Shown here: positions 22,963-32,345 of the stretch, piece after piece
Layout of the letters: each line of letters starts with the position of its first letter
Position numbering within the stretch: position 1 is the stretch's first letter
Assembly: GCA_037127315.1 (NCBI GenBank)
Contig: JBBBDQ010001918.1
Span: 5,876,501-5,940,500 of the forward strand
DNA length: 64,000 nt
Source: Ascarosepion bandense
Lineage: Eukaryota; Mollusca; Cephalopoda; Sepiida; Sepiidae
Direction of reading: 5' to 3'
Notes under the pieces: generated by a model
What the model saw: only the letters and a program-made list of their open reading frames with translations
Told to the model about the DNA's origin: nothing
Database searches by the model: none
Position numbers and translations under genes: made by a program

Positions 22963-23250
22963 TCCTTGATCGACAAGGTGACCTTTTGTCAGTTTCAACA
23001 TTAAGCACTTCGTACAACTTTTTACGGTTTTCCTCGTGTAGGTCCCAACCGTTTCCTGATCATGTCTTCCTATCTCAATAGAAACCTACCAAAATAAACA
23101 AAATTTATTTCAGCTCCTTGATCTACAAGAATTTCTGGTGAACTTTCGCCAGCTTTAACATTACACACCCTTCGAACACTTTCTTGTGTTTTTTTTTTTT
23201 TCGTATTGGTCCCAAATATTTCCTGATCATGCTTTCCCGTCTCAACATTT
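22963..23250. repeat. Imperfect ~150-bp tandem duplication
   Basis: TTTCCTGATCATG, the TTCAACATTAAGCACTTCG block and GGTCCCAA occur in the same order in 22963-23080 and again, diverged, in 23116-23250. Confidence 0.6.
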
Positions 23251-23437
23251 CAGTTAAGTGCCATACGTGATACACGTTTGGGCGATCATACCTCGAAAGA
23301 GACATGACTGACTGGGCAGAAGATTATCCCGCAGTAGTTTGCCATTGCTTTCTGCGGTAGACTGGTTGCCAGCCAATGTTACAGAACCCAATATGTCCTG
23401 TTATTTGACTCATAGCTAGAGGGAGAAGCGCTGTATT
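23251..23437 (-). mobile_element. tRNA-derived SINE, copy 4, truncated
   Basis: Contains the 3' hairpin and body but stops before the tRNA-like head (5' truncated). Confidence 0.8.
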
Positions 23438-23552
23438 ATATTATTACGTAGTAATTAGTGGGGGATCAGTTTATTACTTCATAACAATAGAAATCCGATC
23501 CCCCACTTTATGACCAGTAGAAACCTTAATCATAATCCCAACTATTATATTC

Positions 23553-23856
23553 AGTCAATCAGTTAAGTGCCGTACGTGATACACGTTTGGGCGATCATGT
23601 CTCGAAAGAGACATGACTGACTGTGCAGAAGATTATCCCGCAGTAGGTTGCCATTGCTTTCTGCGGTAGACTGGTTGCCGACCAAGGCTATAGAACCCGA
23701 TCTATCCTGCTATTTAACCCATAACTGGAAGGAAGAGATGGATTAATATCTTTCCCAAGGGTAGTTGCGCGCAAGTGAATACAATGGATTCAACTGGAAT
23801 TCGAACTCGGCTTCCCGGTTTCTCGTTCAGAGCCAATATCCACTGTACCACAACGC
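23553..23856 (-). mobile_element. tRNA-derived SINE, copy 5
   Basis: Nearly full length, with B-box-like GAGTTCGAATTCC (minus strand) and the full 3' hairpin region. Lies in tandem orientation with copy 4, 115 bp away. Confidence 0.85.
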
Positions 23857-24292
23857 AGAGAATCTTCCCAAAATAAAGAAAATGAATTTCATATTAAAGA
23901 CCAAACTTGGTTGCCGAAGAGCTTTTAAGTCGAACAAATTCGTTTTTGAACAGAAAATTCGAGATGAAACTACCTCGATTATCGAACAAAATTTCGATAC
24001 TCCAACAGCATTGCCGAACCAAGCCGAAACGAATGAACCCGAACGGAACCATTTTTGAGACGACCGTCATGTTGTGTACATTTGTATGTTGTGCTGTGCT
24101 TTTCTTTTCCAATTTTCATGTATTGAGCCTTTTTTTTCTGTTTATTAGCCTTTAGTCATGCCTCCAAAGAAAAGTAACATTTATACTTGTAGAAGATAAG
24201 TGTAGAAAGAAACTATGGCAAAACACAAAAATGGCATTCGTATGTGTATGTAATGGCATTTCTATGCAGTATAGTATGACTAGATTGACAAT
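23857..24292. other. No supported gene
   Basis: Overlapping open frames of 72-97 codons on both strands (23765-24155) partly run through the SINE and show no domain I recognise. Confidence 0.45.
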
Positions 24293-25190
24293 ATCTTCTT
24301 CTTCTTCTATGTGCCCTGTCCCTTCAGGACGTGGCGATCATGGTTTTCCACATTTCTCCATCCCTGGTGGCTCTGAGAACTCCTTCTCCTGTTACACCGT
24401 GTACACCTCGTTCTGTCATCCACCTGATTAGGTCCTTCAAATATGTTATCCGTTGCTTTCCCCTGTCATTTTGTCCCTCTATCTGGCCTGTTAGTATCAG
24501 GTTCTACAGGCCCACCTTCCTCATTGCGTGTCCCAGGATCTTCAGCTGTCTCTTCCTGATGCTCAGTATTAATTTCCATTTCGTTTCCACCATTTCCAAG
24601 ACCTCATCATTGCTCACATGCTCGATCCATGATATCCGCAGCACCCTTCTCTAGAACCACATTTCACTTGCTTCTGTCTTTTCCTGATGCTCAGTCTTAT
24701 ATTCCTTTTCGTTTCCATCATTTCCAAAACCTCATCATTGCTCACATGCTCGATCCATGATATTCGCAGCATCCTTCTCTAGAACCACATTTCACTTGCT
24801 TCTGTCTTTTCCTGATGCTCAGTCTTATATTCCTTTTCGTTTCCATCATTTCCAAGACCTCATCATTGCTCACATGCTTGATCCATGATATTCGCAGCAT
24901 CCTTTCGTAGAACCATATTTCAGTTGCTTCAAATTTTTTCTTTCATCTTTGATGGTATTGTCCAGCATTCACTGTCATATTGAAGGACGGACATCACGTA
25001 GCAGTCGTGTACTCTCTTCCTAGTTTCTAGCGAAATTGTCATGTTTCTTAATACTTTACTCAACTTCTGGAATGCTTCCTTCGCCATGCCAATTCGCCTT
25101 CGAATCTCTGTGTCGCACTTTCCGTCTTCTGTTATAACACTTCCCATGTATTTAAATTTTTGTACTTGCTTGTTTTGATGTATTTTATAT
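24293..25190 (-). mobile_element. RTE-type LINE 3' fragment with 128-bp internal triplication
   Basis: Starts at the tail (CTTCTTCTTCTTCTATGTGC) and runs to the FKYLG region (GTATTTAAATTTTTGTAC). The segment TCCTGATGCTCAG through TCTAGAACCACATTTCACTTG occurs three times, at 24554, 24682 and 24810: an exact 128-bp period. Confidence 0.9.
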
Positions 25191-25364
25191 GGAGTCCGAT
25201 GCAGCTTCCACTGTATATTATTTTATAGAGACATTGGAAGTATAAAAATAAAGTGTTTAATATTAATCAAGTATTGCTATCATAAATAGACTCTCCTTTC
25301 GTATTTCTTTATTGTTACAATTATAATCACTTTGAACTGAGAGCCGCTCAAGATATAGCTTAAG

Positions 25365-25480
25365 GGGCAGAGTATATGGCAAGATAACGTTTAGCTTTAG
25401 ATTTCAACAGGTTAAGATTGTAATGACCGAGGAAGCATACATTTTGTGAGTCGGTCCCACAAAACATCGGTTCGTTAGAT
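25365..25480. repeat. Diverged monomer of the 178-bp repeat
   Basis: AAGATAACGTTTAGC, GGTTAAGATTGTAATGACCG and TTTTGTGAGTCGGT follow the monomer order of the array at 26500-27240. Confidence 0.65.
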
Positions 25481-25818
25481 GAAAATATCAAGAGAGCACC
25501 AAGAACCCTGCGATGTTTCATCTGACAAACAAAAGATTGTTGACTGGATATTCGTCACTTACAGGAAAGCAGTGATGCATTTAGACTCTACGTAGACGAG
25601 AAAGTGAAAACTAGGTATTTTTATTTTTAGTACTAGCAGTTGCTTGGCGTTGCTCGAAGGTAATAAAAGCTTTAAAACTAATCCATGGTCCTGGAGCTCA
25701 GACTCAGCCTAAAGAATATTTGTGTGAAGCTTGGTGAGAATCTGATAAAAATTGTGGATTTGTATAAAGGAAATGCAGACAGATAAACAGACACACACAC
25801 AAACATCTTGTCTTTTAT

Positions 25819-26118
25819 AGACTAAACTATCGCCCGGTTCACACTCCACCCACATCTATTGAACAGGTGAAGAGGCTCATCCCTTGTTTCCTGTTTGGGA
25901 TGCAGTTTCCGGTTTTCTCTTTTCTAATCTTCTCACTTTTGTTTTTCAATTTGAGTAGATAGACTAAACTATCGCCCGTTTCACATTCCACCCACATCTA
26001 TTGAACAGTTGAAGAGGATGCGGTTTCCGGCTTTCTCTTTTCCAATCTCTTCACTCCTATGTAGCCCCTTGCACATCAGTGGCGTTACCGCCTTGCTCGG
26101 TGTGATATGATTAAAAAA
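25819..26118 (+). mobile_element. SINE-like element with dimeric 142-bp head and LINE-type tail
   Basis: AGACTAAACTATCGCCCG starts at 25819 and at 25961 (142 bp apart). The tail TGTAGCCCCTTGCACATCAG ... GGTGTGATATGATT matches the CR1/L2-like LINE 3' end. Confidence 0.75.
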
Positions 26119-26400
26119 ATATATATATATTATCGATTTTCTGCACTATTATAAGAACTGCAACCTTGAAACTTCTGGATATCGTTTCTTATGTCTTTGT
26201 CTATGAGTGTATCAAATTTGATTAAAATCGGACCATTCCTTCTGTAACTCGATGTTTTCGATTATCGATTTTTGATATTTATCGGGGGTACCTCGACACA
26301 AAACCTAGCTAAGAACACTCGCAGACGCTTATAGTACAATTGTGTAAGTTTTCAGGTTTTCAAGAAAATCGGTTCAGCTGTTTCGGAGTCTATAGGTAAC

Positions 26401-26402
<2 letters not shown>

Positions 26403-26451
<49 letters not shown>
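26403..26451. repeat. (CA)n microsatellite inside dispersed repeat copy 3
   Basis: About 24 CA units after GGTAACGGA, the same internal position as in copies 2 and 5. Confidence 0.95.
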
Positions 26452-26455
<4 letters not shown>

Positions 26456-26499
26456 AAGTTCCATTTATAAATAAGTTTAGATAAAGGCCACTTGAGAAT

Positions 26500-27240
26500 G
26501 GGTGGCTTCAGTAATAGTTAGATTATATGGATAGAAAAGGAAAATAATATTTGAATCCTGAGATGAATACGTTAAGATGAAGTGATCGGGGAATCCTTCT
26601 TTAGTGAATCGGTTCCACAAAGAGATTTTAAAGACTGGGTTGCTTCATTTCTTACAATAAGGAGGCCATTCGAGGTAGAGGGTTACGTTAAGGGTTAGTT
26701 TATATGGATAGGAGAGGAAGTTAACGGTTGACTCTAGACTTGAATAGTTTAAGATTGTAGCGATCAGGGGAACATCCTTTTGTGAGTTGGTACCAAAAAG
26801 AGATTTTGACTATTAGGTAGCTTTATTTCTTACAGTCAGGAAGCCACTCGAGGTAGAGAGTTACGTTAAGGGTTAGTTTATATGGATAGGAGGGGAAGAT
26901 AACGGTTGACTCTAGACTTGAATAGTTTAAGATTGTAGCGATCAGGGGAACATCCTTTTGTGAGTTGGTACCAAAAAGAGATTTTGAATACTAGGTAGCT
27001 TTATTTCTTACAGTCAGGAAGCCACTCGAGGTAGAGGGTTACGTTAAGGGTTAGTTTATATGGATAGGAGGGGAAGATAACGGTTGAGTCGAGATTTGAA
27101 TAGGTTAAGATTGTAGTGATCGGGCGAACATCCTTTTGTGAGTTGGTTACAAAAAGAGATTTTGAAGACTGGTTATCTTCATTACTTACAGTCAGGAAGC
27201 CAGTCGAGGTAGAGGGTTACGTTATCGAGGCAGAGAAGTA
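26500..27240. repeat. 178-bp tandem repeat, about 4 copies
   Basis: GGTTAGTTTATATGGATAGG recurs at 26693, 26871 and 27049, with a variant at 26516: spacing 177-178 bp. Inner copies are about 95 percent alike by eye. An older copy lies at 25365, on the other side of the nested insertions. Confidence 0.9.
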
Positions 27241-27497
27241 AAGATTGGGTAGCACCTTTTATGCATGGCAGCAGTACTCCATTTTCGCCAATATCTGGCT
27301 ATGAATAAAATACTAAATATCGAGAAAATTATATTTCTCTCGAAAAGGATTTCAGACTTTACTAAGAGAATAGGTCATCTACCTGCATCCTAAAACCCTT
27401 TTATTATTTTTTTCAAAGCGAAATGTAATGTCAGTCAAGAATATAAGGGATTGTAACTGATCAATCATTAGAAATAATGCCAACAATATGCTGGCTC

Positions 27498-27582
27498 ACC
27501 TTTAATCACCAAAGTTAAGCAACGTGAAATCTAGTTAGTACCTAGATGGGTGACTTCTTGGGAATACTAGTTGCTATAAGCT
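27498..27582 (+). pseudogene. 5S rRNA-derived sequence
   Basis: TTTAATCACCAAAGTTAAGC, TAGATGGGTGAC and TTGGGAATACTAG follow 5S rRNA order from about nt 30 to the end, including the region of the internal promoter. Diverged, and the 5' part is lost; not a functional gene. Confidence 0.75.
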
Positions 27583-27707
27583 TATCTATACGGATGATAT
27601 GAATGGACAGAATTGGAAATCGGAAATCCGAATTATGATTCCTTTCAGTTTGTTTATATTTCTAATATAGCTGGAAAATCATGAGTTTCTTATCCACACC
27701 TCAGCTA

Positions 27708-28320
27708 CACTACCGGCCATAATTATTAGGCAAACCATGTTTTTCTTTTAAGAAAAGATGACGTAATTCATACTATTTTTTAGTATTTGTTATGAAGTGG
27801 ATAATTCTGAAAAGTGAATATAAATGGTTCTTTTGTTAATACTGCAGAATAACATGTGCATCAAATGAACTATTCTGGTGTTCAGTTTTTGTGGTCTCTT
27901 TCCCGTGCTAGTCTCTTCTTCTTATTGCCTGGCCGAAGCAAAGGTTTTCTGGCCGAAGCAAAGGTTTCCTGGCCGAAGCAAAGGCTTCCTGGTCGAAGCA
28001 AAGGTTTTCTGGTCGAAGCAAAGGCTTCCTGGCCGAAGCAAAGGTTTTCTGGTCGAAGCAAATGTTTTCTGGCCGAAGCAAAGGTTTCCTGGCCGAAGCA
28101 AAGGCTTCCTGGCCGAAGCAAAGTTTTTCTGGTCGAAGCAAAGGTTTTCTGGCCGAAGCAAAGGCTTCCTGGCTGCTTTGTAAAAATTTGCAAAATAATA
28201 ATAACAAAAGAACAATTCTATTTTCATTTAGGATTTTCCGCTTGGCAATAAACACTAAAAATATTATGAAATGTATCATTTTTTTTATCTGGGGTGGACT
28301 AAAAATTATGTCCAGTACTG
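27708..28320. mobile_element. Mariner-like MITE with internal minisatellite
   Basis: The left TIR CACTACCGGCCATAATTATT (27708 on) and the right TIR, read inverted from 28320 as CAGTACTGGACATAATTTTT, match at about 20 of 26 positions. Both ends are flanked by TA (27706-27707 and 28321-28322), as Tc1/mariner elements are. No transposase is present. The interior carries the 20-bp array at 27930-28172. Confidence 0.75.
27930..28172. repeat. 20-bp tandem repeat with hairpin potential, about 12 copies
   Basis: The unit is GGCCGAAGCAAAGGCTTCCT with C/T variants. GAAGC and GCTTC within each unit can pair around AAAG. Since 20 is not a multiple of 3 and the unit has no stop in most frames, several long overlapping frames appear on both strands. 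I regard these as artefacts. Confidence 0.9.
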
Positions 28321-28439
28321 TACGTGCTAATTTGGGCTTGTAACAATAAATCATAAATCCAACAATGTTTCTTACAATAGATGCTGGCTTTAAATAACCT
28401 AAAATGGCATATAAGTGATATGAATTTAAGCGCAGTTCT

Positions 28440-28735
28440 AGATTGGTAATAAGGTCTCATCGATTTACAGTTGAATCGGTTAGGTGTAACACTAAGTTCT
28501 GTATTAACAGGTTTTTTTATTGCTCTTTTAACTTGAGGAACTATCTTCCGGCTTTATGGTTTCCGGTCAATTTTGATCTTCAGAAATTGAAATGCATAAT
28601 CATTAATTATCCACTGTCTTCCTGTTCACTGTTCTGTTGTTCTCGCTCCTTCGTCATATTTCGTATTTCTAATTCTTTCACTCGCAGTTACTTTTTGCGT
28701 CTTAGTGGCTTTACTGCCTAACATGGGGTAACTTA
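28440..28735 (+). mobile_element. CR1/L2-like LINE 3' fragment
   Basis: Encodes degenerate HRFTVE, CNTKFC and FDLQKLK blocks, matching HPFTVR, RRQFNS and YDLQKFK of the copy at 47521-47865. It ends with a diverged TTGCGTCTTAGTGGC tail. Confidence 0.75.
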
Positions 28736-29390
28736 GACTTTTAAAAATGTATAATATAAATGCATTCTTAAATATTTTACTTTAAACAACTACAAATTTG
28801 TTTTGAAACCATAAATCCACGCCATTAGATGGCCAGCCTTAATTCAAGCATATTCTGCTGAACAGAACAGACCAAGAATAACTATTGATTGTTTTAGCAA
28901 GTTTCCAATTGAATTGAATTAGTGGTTTTATTTCCAGTGGGAACAAGCAAAAGAATTGTCGTTAACTAATGGTTCAGTTCCGTCTACATGGCGGTTCGTT
29001 TTCAAGGAATTGAATTAAGTTTGTATGTTCAGAAATAGCCGACTTGGTCTATGTACTGTTGTCAGTTTAAAATTTGAAACGTACTTTCGATTTACGACTC
29101 TGTAAGAAAATTTAGCTGTCACTTAAATTAGCAACACTACAAACGCTGCATTGATTATTTTAGAATTTACAAGTTCTTTTCTGTGTAAACGAATATACGA
29201 TGGTCGAAAGTACTTGACACTTAAAATTGTATTTCGGAATTTTTTTCTTTAAAACCTATTGCTTGAGATAAATTTGACTGATGAGATAAACCGACTGAGA
29301 AACTACTCGAAAGACTCAATATACATTCTTGAATAGTTCGTACGTAATTATAACCTTCTTCTAAATGATAGCTTTAGATTATGCTATACT
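28736..29390. other. No gene seen
   Basis: AT-rich sequence with no recognised repeat or coding region. Confidence 0.5.
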
Positions 29391-29783
29391 AGCAGTATAG
29401 CCCAGCATTGCTCGGGTGTAATGAAAGCTTTAAAACTAATCCATAGTACTGAATCTCAGTCTCTTTGGACGTTGCCACGAAAGAATAAAAACAATAGTTG
29501 TTTTCAGTTAAAGCAAAACCATAGACTGAAAGAAAAATGAATGGATGTGAGTCAAATTTTGATTTACTGGTATCGATATCAAATAAGTCTTTTTTGTCGT
29601 AAACTGAATTTTGAAGGCTAAATATTTCTTCTGAGTAAATGGTATCATGGCTGAGACTAAGAACTACAATGATACTTTCTTAGACCCAAACCCAAAGCAA
29701 AAACTAAAATAAAAATGCTGAAAAAAACAACAAAAAAAAACAGACATACAGGCAGATAAACAGACACAGACACAAACATCTTG

Positions 29784-29846
<63 letters not shown>

Positions 29847-30158
29847 AGTGCAGAAAATCGATATTTTCTGCACTATTGTAAGAACTGCAACATTGAAAAT
29901 TCTGAATATCGTTTCTTATGTCTGTCTATGAGTGCATCACATTTTATTAAAATCGGACCACTCCTTCTATGATCCGATTTTTTCGATTATCAATATTTAT
30001 CGCGGGTACCTCGACACAAAACCTAAGAACACTCGCTGCCGCTTATAATACAACTGTGTACATTTTCAAGAAAATCGGTTCAGCCGTTTCGGAGTCTATA
30101 GGTAACGGATACACAGACACAGAGAGAGACAAAGTTCCATTTATAAATAAGTTTAGAT
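29391..30158 (+). mobile_element. Dispersed repeat, 'GCTCGGGTGTAA' family, copy 4 (long form)
   Basis: Starts CTAGCAGTATAGCCCAGC and ends AAGTTCCATTTATAAATAAG. It holds a middle segment also present in copies 2 and 5 (TGAATGGATGTGAGTCAAAT) but missing from copies 1 and 3. This shows long and short forms of the family. Confidence 0.8.
29787..29841. repeat. (TA)n microsatellite inside dispersed repeat copy 4
   Basis: About 27 TA units after CATCTTGCCT, the same internal position as in copies 1 and 3. Confidence 0.95.
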
Positions 30159-30214
30159 TGAGTTAAATGCTCAATATCAAGAATACAGCGCATGTAAATA
30201 TAAACTGGACATTG

Positions 30215-30456
30215 AAGTTAACAACATGAGACATCACGTTATCTAAAAGCCCGCATCTACGAACACAAGAGAGACATGCTTTAGGATAAACGATCTAATG
30301 TTGCTGGATGCTGGATATACATTCGATTTCACAAATACTACAATATTAAAAAAAACAAATTGATAGCATTACTATCAACTATAAACAAAGGCCTAAATCA
30401 TTTATTTACATCTCCATCTTTCTATGAATCCATCTTAAAAGAATCTAATTTATATA
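30215..30456 (+). pseudogene. Penelope-like GIY-YIG endonuclease fragment
   Basis: From about 30238 the plus strand reads RYLKARIYEHKRDM, then one stop (TAG near 30285), then DKRSNVAGCW and a 50-codon open run ending SPSFYESILKESN. RIYEHKRD is the conserved helix of the GIY-YIG endonuclease at the C-terminus of Penelope-like proteins. It belongs to a different PLE lineage from those at 34690 and 38200. 5' truncated and decayed. Confidence 0.65.
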
Positions 30457-30477
30457 TATATATCTATTATAAATAAT

Positions 30478-30591
30478 ACGGCTATATCGTGTTCAATACA
30501 CCGGTTCACGTCCAATCACCGATTTAAGCAACATCGAGCCTGGTCAGTACTTAAATAGGTGACAATTTGGGAATACCAGGTGCTGTAAACG
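30478..30591 (+). pseudogene. 5S rRNA-derived sequence, nearly full length
   Basis: ACGGCTATATCGTGTTC, ACACCGGTTCACGTCC, ATCACCGATTTAAGC and TGGGAATACCAGGTGCTGTA follow 5S rRNA end to end. Promoter elements are mutated. It is followed directly by a LINE-leader-like segment, not by a 5S spacer. Confidence 0.8.
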
Positions 30592-30594
30592 TAA

Positions 30595-30835
30595 GGACCA
30601 AGAATGGTCCACCGGTCCTCCAGGTTTGGGGGTTGGGTGCAGGGCTAACAACCCTGCACCGTAAAAAACAGTTTGTTACAGAAACAGCAACAAAAATTTG
30701 CTGCCCTATGCACCATCTGGGTGTGACGGATAAATGATGACGATGAAAAGGGATTAGGTCCAAGTCGGAATGTTGTGTCACCCCACTCGGCGGAGACATC
30801 AGACCGACTACTAGGTGCACACACATGTACAACTA
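30595..30835 (+). mobile_element. LINE 5' leader-like segment with perfect hairpin
   Basis: GGTGCAGGG (30636-30644) and CCCTGCACC (30652-30660) form a perfect 9-bp stem, followed by GTAAAAAACAGTTTGTTACA and CAGCAACAAAAAT. I remember similar 'aacaaccctgcaccgtaaaa' leaders upstream of RTE-type LINE ORFs. No ORF follows. Confidence 0.45.
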
Positions 30836-31078
30836 CGAAAACACATTCCCATACGGCACATATATATAGTAGGTGGTTCTTCCATTGTGTGTTCTTTTTA
30901 GACGTCGAGGTTCACCAGTGTAGAAGCGATTCTTACGTTGAATTTATTTTTTAGATGTCGGGGTTATGGAAGTAGTAACTCACCACTGTAGCACTGTAGT
31001 AACTCACCATTGTTCTTTGGGCGTCGGGGATCACCAGTTAAGCAGTAGGGAGATGGCTAATGTTTATTGAATTGGGCT
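30836..31078. repeat. Short diverged subrepeats around GTCGGGGTTCACCAGT
   Basis: TTTTTAGACGTCGAGGTTCA, TTTTTTAGATGTCGGGGTTA and TTTGGGCGTCGGGGATCACC occur at about 30895, 30950 and 31017. CTCACCACTGTAGCA and CTCACCATTG lie between them. Possibly an LTR-element leader; unassigned. Confidence 0.45.
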
Positions 31079-31386
31079 TGTGCGTTGTGGTACAGTGGAT
31101 ATCGGCTTAGAACGAGAGAAATCGGGGAGCCGAGTTCGAATTCCAGTTGTATTCCTTGCATTCACTTACGCGCAAATAACCTTTGGAAAAGTATTAATCC
31201 ATCTCTTTCCTTCAATTATGGGTTAAATAACAGGACAAATTGGATTCTATAGCCTTGGCTCGCAACTAGTCTACCGCAGAAAGTAATGGCAACCTACTGC
31301 GGGATAATCTTCTGCTCAGTCAGTCATGTTCTTTCGAGACATGATCGCCCAAACGTGTATCACGTATGGCACTTAACTGATTGACT
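31079..31386 (+). mobile_element. tRNA-derived SINE, copy 6
   Basis: Full length. The head TGCGTTGTGGTACAGTGGAT carries the A-box region, GAGTTCGAATTCC the B-box region, and the copy ends TATGGCACTTAACTGATTGA. The hairpin ATGTCTCGAAAGAACAT (read inverted) is slightly decayed. Confidence 0.9.
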
Positions 31387-31557
31387 TGTGAAACATAACC
31401 ACACTTCCTACAACTTACAGGTTATTCGTTAACATCAGAATGACACTAGCTTCCGCGGGTATATTTTCTTTTGTTTGGTTTAATACAACGGAGAGAGAGA
31501 AATTAATATTAGTAGTATTATTAGTTGCGCTTTAATTCGCGATGTGAGCTTATGTAA

Positions 31558-31711
31558 AAAACTATTTTAATACTATTATATACTTGTAAAATCTGGAGAA
31601 TAGAAAAATTAACTATTTTAATACTATCATATACTTTTAAAATCCGGGGAATAGAAAAATTAGCTATTTAATACTATTACGTACTTGTAAAATCTTGAGA
31701 ATAGATAAATT
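31558..31711. repeat. 51-bp tandem repeat, three copies
   Basis: ATTTTAATACTATTATATAC, GTAAAATCTGGAGAATAG and AAAAATTA recur three times with a few substitutions. Confidence 0.85.
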
Positions 31712-32230
31712 AGCTGACAATTTGAAAGTGAGAGAGAGGGAAATATAATTTTCTTTCTTTTTCATTATAGTTTTCTTTCCTGTTCGTATACGATACGCAT
31801 TATCTTGGGCTAGGTGGAAATTTGACAAAATGGTCGCAGTCATAATAAAATGTCAGGCTTACTTGATGAGGTCAAGTAAGTTTAGATCTCCGAACTGATG
31901 TTCCCTGAGAACAGAAATTTGTGGGAATTGGAAAATCTAAACCTGATATAATCGAAAGGAAGCGAGCTGTTGATATTTCATTCGTCGAGCCACGGCCCTC
32001 CCGCAAATCGAGTGGGTGGAAAACAATCTCATTGGTCGAAGGATTCGAGTCGGCTAGATCCCTCGGGAGGATTGGACAGAGGATTATAAAAATAGAGACT
32101 CGGGGAGAAAAGATCAGTAGAGTTAGAGTGAGATTCTGGAATTATAGTCGAAATGTAACGGCTGTGGAAAAAGGTTCCCAACTGGGGAGTCATGTCCCAC
32201 GGCAGATCGCCTATCATAGAACTTATGGCT
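31712..32230 (+). promoter_or_regulatory. Promoter-like GC-richer segment with TATA box (low confidence)
   Basis: ATTATAAAAATAGAGACTCG near 32081-32100 looks like a TATA box plus start region, inside a locally GC-richer stretch with CpGs (GAGCCACGGCCCTCCCGC). It overlaps a 103-codon chance frame. It could be an LTR promoter of an unrecognised element or a host promoter; I cannot decide. Confidence 0.3.
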
Positions 32231-32345
32231 AAAGAGTTAATGTCGAATGAAGCCTGCCGATGATTAACTGAAAGAGTTAATGTCGAATGAAGCCTGCCGC
32301 CGATTAACTTAAAGATTTAATGTTGAATAATGCGCCTCCGATATG
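32231..32345. repeat. ~50-bp tandem repeat, about 2.5 copies
   Basis: AAAGAGTTAATGTCGAATGA and AGCCTGCCG(A/C)(T/C)GATTAACT recur in tandem; the last copy is diverged. Confidence 0.75.

Larger units (their letters stand above)
25631..26484 (+). mobile_element. Dispersed repeat, 'GCTCGGGTGTAA' family, copy 3, split
   Basis: The left part (25631-25818) begins CTAGCAGTTGCTTGGCG. The right part (26119-26484) resumes at the internal (TA)n and ends AGTTCCATTTATAAATAAG. A SINE-like dimeric element (25819-26118) sits between them, at the position of the internal (TA)n. Confidence 0.8.

Noticed and set aside
23765..24155. Frames of 72-97 codons at the SINE edge
   Set aside because: The longer one begins inside SINE copy 5, and none shows a conserved motif.
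27882..28354. Overlapping 101-148-codon frames on both strands across the 20-bp array
   Set aside because: A stop-free 20-bp unit produces open frames in several phases. There is no independent start or domain, and it lies inside a MITE.
31921..32232. 103-codon plus-strand frame over the promoter-like region
   Set aside because: Overlaps the TATA-like box, no domain, charged low-information composition.
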